From Isoetes taiwanensis (lineage: Eukaryota; Streptophyta; Lycopodiopsida; Isoetales; Isoetaceae), in the NCBI GenBank assembly GCA_021234155.1, contig JAJEKV010000064.1, positions 7,628,001-7,692,000 on the forward strand: DNA of 64,000 bases, written 5' to 3'. Both the position numbers and the translations under genes were made by a program. The notes under the pieces are model-generated. The model did no database searches. It was given only the letters and a program-made list of their open reading frames with translations, and was not told the origin of the DNA. Below are positions 47,950 through 61,130 of this stretch, piece after piece. Position 1 is the stretch's first letter; each line of letters opens with the position of its first letter.

Positions 47950-48245
47950 CTCCTTTGTAAAGAAGAAGGCAAAGGCAACGAGCCGAGGAATGAGATTTTC
48001 AAATCCCCACAAAAGTTAGTATTTGAAGCTCTAAGGCACATTATAACCGCTCCTTGTGACAAGCATACAAGTATTATACTTGTATGTACAAAGATGGTCG
48101 TCACACGGATGCAAAAACATAGTTATATGAGGCACGGGTTGAACTCTAACCTTTTAATAATTGAGAGACACACGTCTTTGCCAAGTGAGCTGCTAACATT
48201 CCTTTAAGACGATTGCTTTCATCTTCTTCATATTCGGAATAGAAG
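47950..48245 (-). mobile_element. tRNA-derived SINE (copy B, minus strand)
   Basis: Minus strand reads AGCAGCTCACTTGGCAAAG (box A, 48,194-48,176) and GAGTTCAACCCG (box B, 48,145-48,134). Better preserved than copy A. Confidence 0.7.
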
Positions 48246-48264
48246 GTTCTAGAACATTCTAGAA
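48242..48264. promoter_or_regulatory. Five-unit heat-shock element (copy B)
   Basis: Same five alternating GAA/TTC units at 5-bp spacing as at 13,804-13,826, without a change. Confidence 0.7.
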
Positions 48265-48612
48265 CCTACATGCATGCGCAACACTTGGCGCGATCTCACC
48301 CTTTGGAGTGGCGCGATCCTGACCGTTGGTCTAATCATTCTTATCAATCCATTCTGATCTGAATGCCAGTCTTGAGTCTTCTAGCTTGAGTCCTTGTATT
48401 CTGCTCTGACCTATCACTTATTTCCAACGTTAATGTATTCTTTGCATATTTTTTGCATATCTCCCGTGTTTTCACTTGTCATTGTGTAAGTTCATGACAG
48501 TTTGAACCGAAACCCCTTAGCATTTTTTGCCTGCGACTGATCGTAAGCATTTTTTCGTCCATATTTTATGCTTTTTATCTCCATGGATGAGATTTCATCC
48601 TTGTTATAATAA

Positions 48613-49622
48613 GTGCAACAACTTGTTCAAGTATATCAGCAATTGCAGCTAGACAATAAGGAGCTCAGGGAATGGGTAGCATCTCATGAGCCAACCTCTA
48701 GCTATGGGAGGAGGCCATTAAAACCTAAGATTAGGTCGCGGAAGAAATTTGATGGCACTAGATCCAAGCCCCGATATTTTTTTAATCAGATTTAGCTTCT
48801 TATTCTGCTTCACCCATACATGTATCCCGCGGATTGTGAATAGGTCAGACTAATTGGTCCTCTATTTTCTGAGCCAGCTTTAAGTTGGTTAGAGGGCAGT
48901 GGAGTTGCAGAATTTTGTCACGTTCAATGTTGAACTTGAGGCATATTTTGGAGAGACGGATTGGCAACACACAGTAGTTACCAAGCTTGGCAATCTCAAG
49001 CAATGTTCTTGTTCGGCTTTAGTTTATGCTTTTAAATTCTGTTAGATTGCCATAAATATGGCCTGGAATGATGCGACCCTTCAAGACTGTTTTCAAGAAG
49101 GATGTGAAGGATATGTTGTTGACCATGGATGATCCCAAAACCTTGGATGAAACTATAAAGTTTGCAGTTCATTGTGATTTGAGCATAGGCAAAAAAGATG
49201 AAATTAGCATGTTCCTCTAATTCAGATATTGTGTAGTTCGAGGGCCCTTGCCGATGGCCGAGAAGCAGCATTGAAGAGAGGCTGACCTCTGCCTCTATTG
49301 TGGTAGATTTGGCCATATCATTCGTGGATGTCCTCTTAAGCGTCCAAATCAATCAAAAAACTCCAAGAACCGGTCTGAGTAGTAGGAGACTCTCAACGGC
49401 TGGCCACCTTTCTCAGACTCCTCCCACAAGTAGCGAAGGATTTATTCCATCGTATAAAGTTAGTAAGATATTTTTTTTTCTTTTATATCATTTGAGTCAA
49501 AGTTTGGGAGGTTAGATGCATTGGCGCAACTTGATAGTAGTGCAAATACTTGTTTTATGGATAATATGTTCGCTATTAAGCACGCCATCCCTAGATTTGC
49601 AGCAGGGATAAAATTTGATTCG
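48613..49622 (+). pseudogene. Ty3/gypsy gag and protease remnant (copy B)
   Basis: Counterpart of 14,174-15,185. Zinc knuckle CLYCGRFGHIIRGC at 49,290-49,331; protease site DSSANT at 49,533-49,550. After the protease site the frame stays open longer than in copy A (MFAIKHAIPRFAAGIKFD), matching the family's Ala/Ile-Pro block. Confidence 0.88.
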
Positions 49623-51814
49623 TAAAAAAAAAAAAAAAAAAAAAAATTAAAATTAATCTTCGAGCATATTTTGAGGTTGTAGCTTGTCCTCCAAAAAATA
49701 GCTATGTTGGATTCTATAATGTTTCTAGGATTTGGTCGAATTTAGTAGTTCCCGAAGTATCAAATTATGTTTCTTACCAAAATCCCTTTTGATATTTCGG
49801 TAGCCTGGTTTTAAGAGAAAAATCTCGAAACAATTTGATTTTGCTTTTGTAGTGATTAAAATGGGAACGTTCCCTTGTGAAAGCCTGCCGAGATATTCTA
49901 TTCTAATCATAGCCAAATCTAAATCTACTGAATCTGCAAACCAAATGAATATCTGCCAAGCATTCAAAAATGTGACATATATATGGAACCAAGTTGGATC
50001 ATGCAGTGCAAGCTAGCCAAACAACCGAAACCTAGTGAAGTCCCTTTCTTGGAGGAGCAGGTTTTACAATATCCATACCCCTTCAGAACCACATATGGCT
50101 AGGAATGTACTTTATAAAGCACTTCAGTTTCTATAGTAACACCAAAATAAGCAATGGTATAGGGACATAGATAATGTACTACATCTCTTCGGGTTCTGTT
50201 CGAGGGAGCTTCCTGTAGCATTTTCTTCAATTCCATTGCTAGCCCACATGCGTCAGTAGTATTAAGTCTCCCCTGCCTCGAGCTGCATAACCCATAGATT
50301 GATTGATGTTCTAGGTCATTTCAATTTGCTAGTTTTAGCTCTAGTCCCAGTTCATTTGTAGTTCATACCTTTGCACTAACATCATGTCCATTCTGTATCA
50401 TGGGCCCCTGATTCCACTCGTGCTCATATTCCAGTTCTCATTTTTGCTCCATCTCCTGATCCAGATCCCTCTCTGCTTTAGCTCATGCCCCAAATTTTAA
50501 CTATTTTCTAGATGATCCCTCGGTTTCAGTTTTTGCTCTTGCTCCTGCTCCAGTTCCTACTCATATTCCTACTCCTCCTCTTGGTTCTGTCCTGCTTGTG
50601 ACGCTCCTTGCACTATATACAACAGCCCGCCGTATACATCGAAGGACCTTCCCCATCCAACGGCTACCCGTCGTATGGGCCCTCTGTCTAGCTCGTGTCT
50701 AGGGTGGCCAGACTATCGAGTAGAGGACACAGAGTGTCATTCCGCCCCGTCCTCTAGGGATCCCTATATCAGCGGAAGCAAAATATACAACATAAGCACT
50801 AGCAATACTAATAACAAACTACCTCGAAGGGTAGTGATAATCCATCCATCCATCCATGTCATCGAACACAATAATACAACAAATACATCAAATAGAGGCT
50901 CCTACCCGGGGCTTAGACTCAAGGGGGAGTCGACTGATGGTTGGGGGCCTCCAGATAGAACAAACCGAGTTATGGCAATGACTTGGGCTGGCAATAGACA
51001 ATGGCTAGGGTCGACCACTCCATCCACCCCTCCTGTGCATACTTTGCAGATAGGCTAAATCAGGCTCTGTCATGACTGTAACCTGCCGGAGACATAATCC
51101 CATAGTATCACCCAACTGGGTTGCATCTCCCCGGTTCGATGAGGTAGGAAGGGTTGCATCTCCCCCTCCCGAAGTGCAGTGGCTCCATGGGCAACTAGAG
51201 TATCGTGGCGACACACGTCCGTACCCGACTGAACTCCCCAAAACAAGAGCCAAGCCGACACTTGCAGCTCTTGAGAGTCAGGGCGACACCATTGACCCTG
51301 GAAGTGTCGGACTCATACCCAGCCCATGCGAAGTGACCGACTATGAGCCCTAGCCCGCTATAGGACCCCAGTAGCCGTGCTCAGCAGGGTCCTCCCTCCA
51401 CTTCGCCACTGACCCCGTTGTGTGGTGCTCAGTCACTCCATAGCCTCCGTAGCCAGGTTGGCTCTATGCACAGGCCGCATAATAATGGGAACCAATGGGT
51501 CTAGACTAGGAGCATCATCTAAATAATAGCTACTAGGTCTCTACCCCCCTTCCTAATACACAAGAGGTGCAAACATAAGATCAACCATCATCATATATCA
51601 ACATAACATGATAAATAACAAGAATAACAACTGATCCTACTCACATACATCTGAAATATAGTTAGGGTTCATTGATTAGAGTTCATGCTCAGAACTATTG
51701 GTTCTATAATGGCTCTACTATGACACAATATGCAACTCCCTGAAGTCTACTCGAAGTACTTGCTCCTGACGAGCTGCCGCTAGCTCCCTGGTTCTCCATC
51801 TACATCAATGTAAA
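49623..51814. other. Unrecognised stretch (copy B)
   Basis: Counterpart of 15,186-17,370. Begins with an A run (49,624-49,646). Nothing recognised. Confidence 0.4.
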
Positions 51815-51919
51815 CCAAATCGGGTAAAAAAGGGACTTCCCTGTAAATCATGGTATGACGATGAGTGTCGTGCAGCTAAGAAACAATGGAAAGAAAGCCA
51901 GGGAGAAAGCAAGAAAACT

Positions 51920-52675
51920 ATGAGGAAGAAATATCAACGGATTGTTCGGCAAAAGAAAAGACATTTTATCTTGTCAAAGCAGGAGTTTCTGGTCCAACAA
52001 TGTCATGCAGATCCGAAAACATATTGGAAAAATCTGAAGAAGCACAAGCACAAAGATCTTCCCATCTCTGCAGCCGAGCTTTGGAGCCAAGTCAAAAAGC
52101 TATACTATGATGTTAACAGCCAAGTAACGCCAAAAGCAAAATCTGATTTGGTCTTCACTGAGGAAGAAATAGCCGAGGGCATAAACAAACTTGCAAATGG
52201 AAAAGCAAAGGATCAGAACATGCTGAGCGCAGAACATCTCAAATGGGCCGGGAAGAGCATGTATGCAGTAATAACGCGCATGTTCAATATAGCGATGCAA
52301 CAGGGATTCCCCCAGGATTGGCAACTTAACAGAATTGTTCCCATACACAAGAGTGGATCTATGCTGGATGGCAATAATTATCGTACTCTCATGGTAAGCA
52401 ATCTATTCTCCAAGCTTTTTGCTAGCATAATAGAGAAGAAAATTAGTGTATGGGCTGAACATAATGATAAGAGAGCCAAGACTCAGGCAGGATTTCGTGC
52501 AAATATGTCTACATTAGACCACCTGCTCACACTAAAATGCATTTTTGATACAGTGAAGGGCACCAAAAAACCAGTGTATGTTGCTTTTATTGACTTCCGT
52601 AAAGCATTTGATAAAGTTCCACGGAACAAGCTATGGGAAAGAATGGAATATTTACAGTGCACCCAAACAAATTGA
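51920..52675 (+). pseudogene. LINE-beta reverse transcriptase, main frame (copy B)
   Basis: 251 codons. Basic linker (WKNLKKHKHK), then INKLANGKAKDQNML at the RT start, NRIVPIHKSG (motif 1), NNYRTLMVSNLFSKLFASII and QAGFRANMSTLDH (motif 2), and VYVAFIDFRKAFDKVP with the first catalytic Asp (motif 3). The frame ends by frameshift after NKLWERM; the rest of the palm continues at 52,700-52,900. RT copies the element RNA at the nicked target. This is the longest coding frame of the window. Confidence 0.95.
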
Positions 52676-52689
52676 TGATGCAAAGGCAG

Positions 52690-53505
52690 ATATTATATGA
52701 AAAAGTGTTGGTGCAGCTATCGATGCCATTCAAAGCAGTCATATCAGATGTAACGGAAAGTAACATTGGCGTGAAACAGGGATGCCCCCTGTCTCCTACG
52801 ATCTTTGGTCTTTTTATAGATAGCCTTGAGGAGTGGCTGAAAGATAATTGTGATGGAGGCACGGAGATGTATGGTTATGTCATCCAATTGCTTCAGATAT
52901 GATGATGTAGTGCTTTTGCACGCCACATGGGCACATGCAACAGCTACTGGACCATTTGGCCACTTTTTGTGACAGGACAGGGATGCAAGTCAATTTGGAA
53001 AAAACTAAGATTATGACGGTTGGAGCTCTCAGGCAAGAATCCGGTTTTAAATATAAGGAGGATCTAGTGGAGACATGCGAAGCATACAAATACCTTGGGC
53101 TTGTCATAAGAAGAAATCACAAATGGCATGCATGCATAGCACAAAGGGTGGAAAGTGGGCAAAAAGCGCTATACTCTATGCAAAGCACATGCAGGAAGTC
53201 TCACATTTGGGCGTGGGCTCTTAAGAGCAAACTCTATGAGGCTACCGGTCCAAAGCACAATACTCTATGGGGCTGAAATTTGGGGGCCAGGGCTGCCACA
53301 GTGCTTATGGGAAGACATAGAGCAGGTGCACAAGAAATTTTTAAGACTGGAGCTAGGAGTAAAGGCACAAACACCCTACCCGATGATGCTAGTTGAGTGT
53401 GGCCTTATGACACTTGAAGGAGAAGCTCTGCTCAAGTGCATTAAATACTTGACTAAGGTCAAGAAAATGAATAACACCCGCATTCCCCATCATGCCATGC
53501 CATAA
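52690..53505 (+). pseudogene. LINE-beta palm end and post-RT region (copy B)
   Basis: GVKQGCPLSPTIFGLFID (about 52,768-52,821) is RT motif 4. The YADD box is garbled here (only DDVVL remains, near 52,901-52,916), but copy A has YADDVVLF intact at the same place. Next come GMQVNLEKTKIM, EAYKYLGLVIRRNHKW, and STILYGAEIWGPG. Three frames are needed to read through. Confidence 0.92.
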
Positions 53506-54107
53506 TCAAAATAAGGGATGGTTTGCTGATGTTCTTAAATGGTTTGCCAGGTGGGATATTGTATGGGAAGATATACCCCAAAATGATCACTTGAGGGCAT
53601 GGGTTCATGAAAAGGTTAAGAGGAGACTTTGGCTAAATCCAAAAACGAAGATGTTACTATACAGAATGCATATGAATCCCTCACTAGAGACTGCCGTGAT
53701 ACTTAGGGGAGAACATATCCGTGAGGAAAAGACACACCATTAGCAGAATACGACTTAGTTCACACCATCTTGGGGTGGAAGTTGGCCGTTGGGGAACTAT
53801 CCCAAGGCATTTGAGGTGCTGCAAGGTATGCGGAAAAGATGACATTGAAGATGAAGAACATGTCATACTTAGGTGCCCAGCATATAGCATGATCCGAGAT
53901 AGACATGGCACACATGCACCTGACCTAGGTACTTTCTTTGAATTGGATGGAAACAAAATTGGATCTTTTCTAATTGAGACACTACAACTAAGAGAGAGAT
54001 GTACAAAAGATGTGAACACACTGTTGAATGAAGATGAAACCTGGAATGAGAGTGAGGAATTAGATGAGGAAATGGAGACTCATCTAATATTTTATGATGT
54101 AAATTAA
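53492..54107 (+). pseudogene. LINE-beta C-terminal zinc-knuckle region (copy B)
   Basis: WEDIPQNDHLRAWVHEKVKR, then after a frame change RLSSHHLGVEVGRWG and a zinc knuckle with Cys, Cys, His, Cys at CKVC, EDEEHVI and RCPAY (CX2CX9HX4C, about 53,820-53,876). Such knuckles close ORF2 of several LINE clades and help bind element RNA or target DNA. Ends with an acidic tail, stop at 54,105. Copy A loses the first Cys pair to frameshifts. Confidence 0.9.
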
Positions 54108-54689
54108 TTTTCTCGTCTTATAGGCCTGGGAGGCCTCCCAAAAGACGTAATACAATTCACTTCACTTCACTAGCAGATGGTTCGAGTAGATGACCCTCCT
54201 CTGCCGCGCTTGCGCTTTCGGACTGCTACTGCAACCTTGGCCATTGAAGACGATTCTCGAATCAGAGCAGTGGGCGCGAATGGGTGGATCAGAAGTTGGT
54301 GGAGCCAAAAGTGGTATAGGTTTAGGGTTTGGCCTTTTATGTGTTAGGGTTCACATGAGGGCCACTCGGCTCCAATAGGGCGCGTCCATGTGGCGGGTCA
54401 TCTATAGCCCCACACTTGGTGCATACAAGTCTACTAATGTAGATTTGTATCGTGACATGGGCCTAGTATATACGTATTTATATCGTATATTCTAGGGGAA
54501 CGTCACACTGCTCTTGCTCATGCTCTTGTCCAAGTTCCTATTTTCGTGTGACAGTTCCATATCTCGGAGATCTCTCTTTGTGAGTTTATTGAATCTGAAA
54601 GGCAAGATTCATGTTCAGCATTTGCAATCTAGGTCCATTCTCGACTAGCTCTACATCAGTGAAGTCTACTCCAATGCTTCCAGATAAAC

Positions 54690-55730
54690 ATGGAGACTGT
54701 TTTAATGTTTTTGACAAAAGTCAAGGCCAGGAAGCTCCAAATACAGCATCCATATGATTGTCCTATTGATCTGCAGTCCGAAATGATGCTGCGATATGGT
54801 CCTACATATGATCTACCTCCTGATGAATTGAAGGTTTTATGGGATTATATTGAGGAGAATCTAGCTACTAGCTTCATTCGACGTTCTCAGTTCCCCACTG
54901 AAGTGCCTATTTTCTTTATAAAAAAGAAGGACGATTCTCTATGCCTAGTCATTGACTATCGTGGCCTCAACAAAATCACATCACCAAACCAATATCCGCT
55001 TCTTTTTATTCCAAAGTTGTTTGGAGCAGCTCCAGAGTGCGTGCTATTTTAGAAGCTTGATATTCGCGGTGTCTACAATCTTATCTGGATCCGAGAGAGT
55101 GATGAATGGAGGACGACATTTTGTACTCGTTATAGCCATTTTGTGTGCACATTCTATTTGGATGATATTCTTATGTCAACTTGAGAAGTATCAGATCGAT
55201 CATGATACTGTGGAGTTTCTTGGCTATCGTATCACTCCTTAAGGAGTCTCTATAGATCCTGAAAAGGTCAGCGCAAACACTTCTTTCTATCCATGATGTT
55301 CAGTCTTTTCTTGGATTTGCCAACTTTTATCAACATTTCATTCAGGATTATTCAAAGATTGCCCTTCCTTTGACACGTCTCACGGTAAAGGACGTGCCAC
55401 TCAAATGGAATATGGAAGCAGAAATCATTTTGTTATCCTGGAGCGTGCTTTTACCACAGCACCAGTTCTTGCTCATGAGATCCTTTGCCCATATGTTGTG
55501 GAAGCAGATGCTTTTGATTTTTCTATTGATAGTATCCTACTATAGGATGGGAATGACCATGAACTTTATCCAATCACCTATCACTCAGAGAAGTTTCAGG
55601 TTGCCAAAATTAACTAACTGATTTATGACAAGGAGTTGTTAGTGATAGTTGATTATTGCAAGGAGTGGAGATATTTCTTGGAAGGACTATACGGCTCATT
55701 GAAATCTAGAATATTTTCGATCTCCTCAAG
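54690..55730 (+). pseudogene. Ty3/gypsy reverse transcriptase and RNase H remnant (copy B)
   Basis: Counterpart of 20,212-21,265 with the same in-frame loss before YLDDIL (55,155-55,172) and the same stops after [10 protein letters not shown] and before GVSID. After motif 5, FLGYRIT, and the RNase H segment [14 protein letters not shown] are better preserved, and [10 protein letters not shown] and DKELLVIVDYCKEWRYFLEG continue it. Confidence 0.92.
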
Positions 55731-55849
55731 TGCTCAACCGTTGCCAGGTCCAACGGCACACTCAAGTATTATCCTGTATTGATAGCTTATATCTGCTTAG
55801 TTAGCACATAGCTAATCGCAAGAGATAATTGTCCCTTATTTTGGAACAA

Positions 55850-56025
55850 CAAGCAATCTACTTGGATACATGTTTCAACCAAAAAGAAGAACAATAAGCA
55901 ATCTACTTGGATACAGCAAGCAATCTACTTGGATACAGCAAGCAAATCTACTTGGATACAGCAAGTATCAAAGTAGATTGTGTTTTATTGTGGTAGAACA
56001 ACAAGAAATCTACTTGGATAAATAT
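55850..56025 (+). repeat. Minisatellite, AGCAATCTACTTGGATACAG unit (copy B)
   Basis: Counterpart of 21,370-21,560. Several units share AATCTACTTGGATACAGCA. Confidence 0.85.
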
Positions 56026-56059
56026 TTCATGTTCATCATGTAAACTATTAATATGCAAG

Positions 56060-56330
56060 GCATGTCTATGCAACGTAGATACGATTGTGAGACACTTCCA
56101 TCCAATTACGAGTAACAGCGGGCTGGAAGGCACTATATGCAATGCGAAACAACAGTTAGTAGAGTTGTATGATTGGGCCCATCAGTCGCACTTGTTTAGG
56201 ATCTTAGTGGAGCCCATTCTTTTATATGGAGTCGAAGTCTAGGGCACGGTGGTATCCCTCGCTGCCTAGAATGACTTGGAGCAGGTGCAAAAAGCCTTCT
56301 TAGCATGGGCACTGAAGTTGTTATGATCAA
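56060..56330 (+). mobile_element. LINE-alpha fragment, post-RT part (copy B)
   Basis: Counterpart of 21,625-21,905. Encodes LFRILVEPILLYGVEV. Confidence 0.8.
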
Positions 56331-56339
56331 AGGTTAGCA

Positions 56340-57560
<1,221 letters not shown>

Positions 57561-57689
57561 GAACCACTCTCCCGAACACCACCATATCAGAAGTCCATGG
57601 TTCCATATCAAATCCCGTTGCAGGAATAGGTTTCTTGCCTCTTCAGAGGGCGACTCTTGATCATCACATCGTCTACTTTCAAAGGTGGT

Positions 57690-58486
57690 CAATATAGACG
57701 ATGCTCATCTCCCAAACCTAGCTTAGACCGTGGCAATGGGGCCGCAACATCTCAAGGCCTGCTGGAGGAAAAAGAGGGCTCCGTGATGCTGGCCAAATGG
57801 AATGGCACATGTGCATAAGGTGCAAACAGAGGCAGATCATCATAGCTTGAGGCAATACCTTAACACTTGCTTTCTTAGAAACCTTTGGAATGCCAATGCC
57901 CTTGAACATGTCAAGATAGCACACTATCAATGTCACATAAACACCACATTGGAACGGGGCCTGCAACTCTATCTGCATAACCATTTACCTATGAAAAGGC
58001 ACAAACACATTGCCTCAATTCGCACAGGTGCATACCGCCTCCGAGTTGAGATGGGCAGATGGATGGGGAGCCAATCAGGACAGGCTTTGTCAATACTACC
58101 AAATGGGAGTCGTTGAGGATGAATGACATACCTTTCAAAGCTCTCTAGCATATGATCAAATCCGGACATACAATGCAGAATTGATCAGGTCTGGTTAGCT
58201 GCAATATGTGATATTGAGCACGACTTTCGTATGGATGCTGGTTTATGCGAGAATGGCTATGTCCTGGGACACACACTTGACATATATATACATGTTTCAT
58301 AATATATATTTGTACAGTTTGACAGTATTCTTATTACTGCCATGGTTTTTCCCTCAAAAACCTTTCAGGCAGGGGTTTTTTAACCTTGACAATAATAAGT
58401 CTGTTGTGTGCTTCTTCATTGAGTCTCATAGGTCGATTGGTCTCCTTGGACGAATGAAACCATTCTATTTTATTTTATTCTATTCT
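57690..58486 (+). mobile_element. LINE-alpha C-terminus and 3' UTR (copy B)
   Basis: Counterpart of 23,240-24,020. The frame 57,802-58,116 reads through YLNTCFLRNLWNAN and LPMKRHKHIASIRTGAYRL, then RVEMGRWMG. Tail of ATTCT/ATTTT units at 58,462-58,486. Confidence 0.82.
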
Positions 58487-58534
58487 ACTGATTATATTTG
58501 TCGGCTGTCGACTGCTAGAGTATTATTATTGTTG

Positions 58535-59093
58535 TGTGGTTGTTCATGTGAGATGTGCTTATTTTAGTTAAAAAGAAAATAATAATAATAACAAGAAAGC
58601 TCCATAAGCAACCACAACAATAAATTGTCAAGTTTTTTTGTCCACAAAACTATAAGTCGGCTGTGTCTTTGAAATGGGCACAAAAGGAGATCACAACTCA
58701 ACTATATGCTTCATGCTAGGCTTCTGATTACCGCCGATCGCCGAAATGTCCATGTTCTCAATGGCTAACCGTTTCCCTATTTTTTAGGATGTGTATCCAA
58801 GCTGCTAGATTTTTGGATTCTCTACTATAAATCTAGGCATAGTTGCCAACAGTGTTTCTTGAAGACAGTGGATAATCCGAAAGGTTCCAACCCTTTTGGT
58901 CATAAGCCATAGCCAAAAAGTTTGCCAAAGATCTTTTTGACTATGGCATTACATTGCCAGAGATTGCCATTACATCCGCCCAGCTTCTAAATTAAGTATC
59001 TTATTTCGATCTGCTGCTTCAAGTTTTATGAAGATTAACAGTCAATAAATACATAGTAAAATCATAGTCTTTTGTTTGTGTCATTGTATATAA
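58535..59093. other. Single-copy flank, nothing recognised
   Basis: AT-rich sequence just right of the duplication border. Holds a short AATAAT run near 58,580. Confidence 0.35.
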
Positions 59094-59591
59094 CTATCCG
59101 GCAAAGCCCTTATTGTGTAGAGCCTCTAATGCCCTCTCCCCCATTGCTCTGTTTGCAAAATGACTGAAGAAAGGTTTCTTTATAAATAAGGCCATGGCAA
59201 TGGAGATTGTTAGTGCTAGAATCCATTTGCACATGCTCGAACATGATGAACCGTAGCGAAGAATGTTTCTCGCTTTGAGCTTTGATGGCAGTCCATCCAA
59301 ATAGAAGTGCAGGATGATCTAACAACCCACATGTTCTGCCCCTTCAACTGTGACATTGGAAACCCTGCATTCAATTATAAGATATATATCCATTGATGGA
59401 AAGATAGGGGCAACATTACGTCTTAAAGCAAAATGTATGATCCAAGAACGACCACCACCACCAGGGGATACTGAGACAACATATGAACTAGGAATGCTAT
59501 AAATGTTATATTCTCTGCCTTTATGTAGCTTTGCTAGCCTTACATAAGGTATTATTTCCAGGTATAAATCATCTATGTTCGGAAAATTCAC
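59094..59591 (-). pseudogene. Unrecognised minus-strand frame with a C-terminal membrane segment
   Basis: One frame across about 165 codons interrupted by a single TAG at 59,319-59,321. Upstream of the stop it reads SIPSSYVVSVSPGGGG and WIIHFALRRNVAPIF; downstream, near the end, WILALTISIAMALF looks like a membrane helix followed by basic residues, then the stop at 59,094. An AACATAG acceptor-like site sits near 59,570. It has no retroelement motif. I do not recognise the family; it may be the last exon of a host gene with either a nonsense mutation or a sequencing error. Confidence 0.4.
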
Positions 59592-61030
59592 AACATTCTA
59601 TCACTTGTTAGAAACTAATGAAAGTTTACATCTCATCTTCTATCATCTTTACTTTTACATTCCTTGATATTAATACTACTTGAAGATCTACATCATCACT
59701 CAGAACCATAATAGACAACATGCACTAGCATGTAAATCCCTTTTATTTCTATATGCATGTAGGTTATGCATGTAGGCCTTTTGTACATGCAAGCTGTTAA
59801 CGTGGACCAGGGAGTTTAGCAATGTTAGAAGTAGATTTGTTCTTTATAAATAATGAGCTTCTTTCTTGTTATGAAGAGAATCTCAGCTCGATTCAATGTG
59901 TCTATTCTATTCGGTGGAGTGCAAAGGTATAATTTATCCAGCATTGCATACCTCTGATGATACTTGGCAATACAATTATTCTCCCTCTTGACTTTCATGA
60001 TTTCTACCAAAACAATAGAAGGGCAAGAGAGACCTCAAAATTGATCTCCAATGTAGTTAATTTGTATTGAAAGCTGTTGGACGGGTGGATATGGCCTTAA
60101 AATATTTTTCTTCTATATAAAAATGTATACACCCGGCAATGCCGGCCACCGTTACTAGTTAAATGAAACTAAATTACATAGCATCTTATGCTCAATGAGC
60201 CACGAAGTATCATCCTAACTTTATAGCTTGTGGCAAAGCTTGAAAGTCTACATATTAAATTTTATATTGTTTGAAGCTCGTTGAAGGTTTCTTTGTGTTA
60301 TAGTAATACTAGTTTTGTATTGGTAAAGTCAACATATTGTGATGTCATTGTTAATATCCTTCAATATCTCCCCCTTTTTTTTATTCTTGATTTTTAGTAA
60401 TATTTAAATGAATGATGACATCATGCTTTTGTAGCATAGCAACTTCTATTAGAAATCAAGTAGCTTCCTTTTTTAGGTGATGGGCACATGAACCATCTTT
60501 AAAGTAGACATTTCTGCCACCTTATCAAAAGGTCTCGCGTTTGTTAAAATGACTTATACGTGGCATGCATTATGTCCCTAAAAATACAACGATGAAGAGT
60601 TTGAAAGTTGTGAGAAGAAACCAAGACCATTGTGGCATCGTCTGGCACTTCCAAGATCGACCTAATTTCCAGCGGACATGATCCATTCAGACTTGCAAAT
60701 TGCAAATATGCCTCCTACAGTAGATGGTAAGATAGCAAGATTCATCGTACAATCCACAAATCTGATTTGATTTGCATAGATTTGCCATAGTACCAAAAGA
60801 ATGTCACCAATGTTATGGATGATGATTCTGGCTAATCGGCTTTATGGATAAGCATGATCGAATGTTCAAGCTGGGCTGCGGACACATAGAGCCATTTGAG
60901 GGTTGGGTTTTTTAGTGATAGTAGTATGGGTCGTTCACACGGGACGTCGAAATAGCAGCAACATCAAAAGCCGTATGCAGTTTTCACCTGCGCTGCAAAA
61001 TTCCTTGATGCCACGTGTGTTGTTGCATGC
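59592..61030. other. Intergenic or intronic stretch, nothing firm
   Basis: Contains TATGCATGTAGG twice at 59,753-59,779 and a short minus-strand frame at 59,825-60,010, unrecognised. GGGTCGTTCACACGGGACG near 60,925 resembles a DNA-transposon end, but no matching inverted partner was found. Confidence 0.35.
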
Positions 61031-61046
61031 GGGCCAGTGTTTATAG

Positions 61047-61088
61047 GTGGTTGCAAACTATAACTGGTGGTTGCAAACTATAACTGAT
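61047..61088 (+). repeat. Two-unit tandem repeat
   Basis: GGTGGTTGCAAACTATAACTG twice in a row, just before the trihelix reading frame, with a third partial GGTGGTTGCA after it. Confidence 0.85.
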
Positions 61089-61130
61089 GGTGGTTGCATT
61101 GCCATAATGACATCCATTGTTTATATTCAC

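Larger units (their letters stand above)
51815..54171 (+). mobile_element. LINE-beta, 5'-truncated, best-preserved copy (copy B)
   Basis: Order: linker WYDDECR (51,851-51,871); a 251-codon frame (51,920-52,675) covering most of the RT; further RT, post-RT and C-terminal frames to 54,107; 3' UTR with GGGAGGCCTCCC and GACGTAATACAATTC; three TTCAC units (54,155-54,171). No endonuclease, so it is 5'-truncated, as LINEs commonly are. Lies between the gag-protease and RT parts of one gypsy element, so it most likely inserted into it. Confidence 0.94.
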
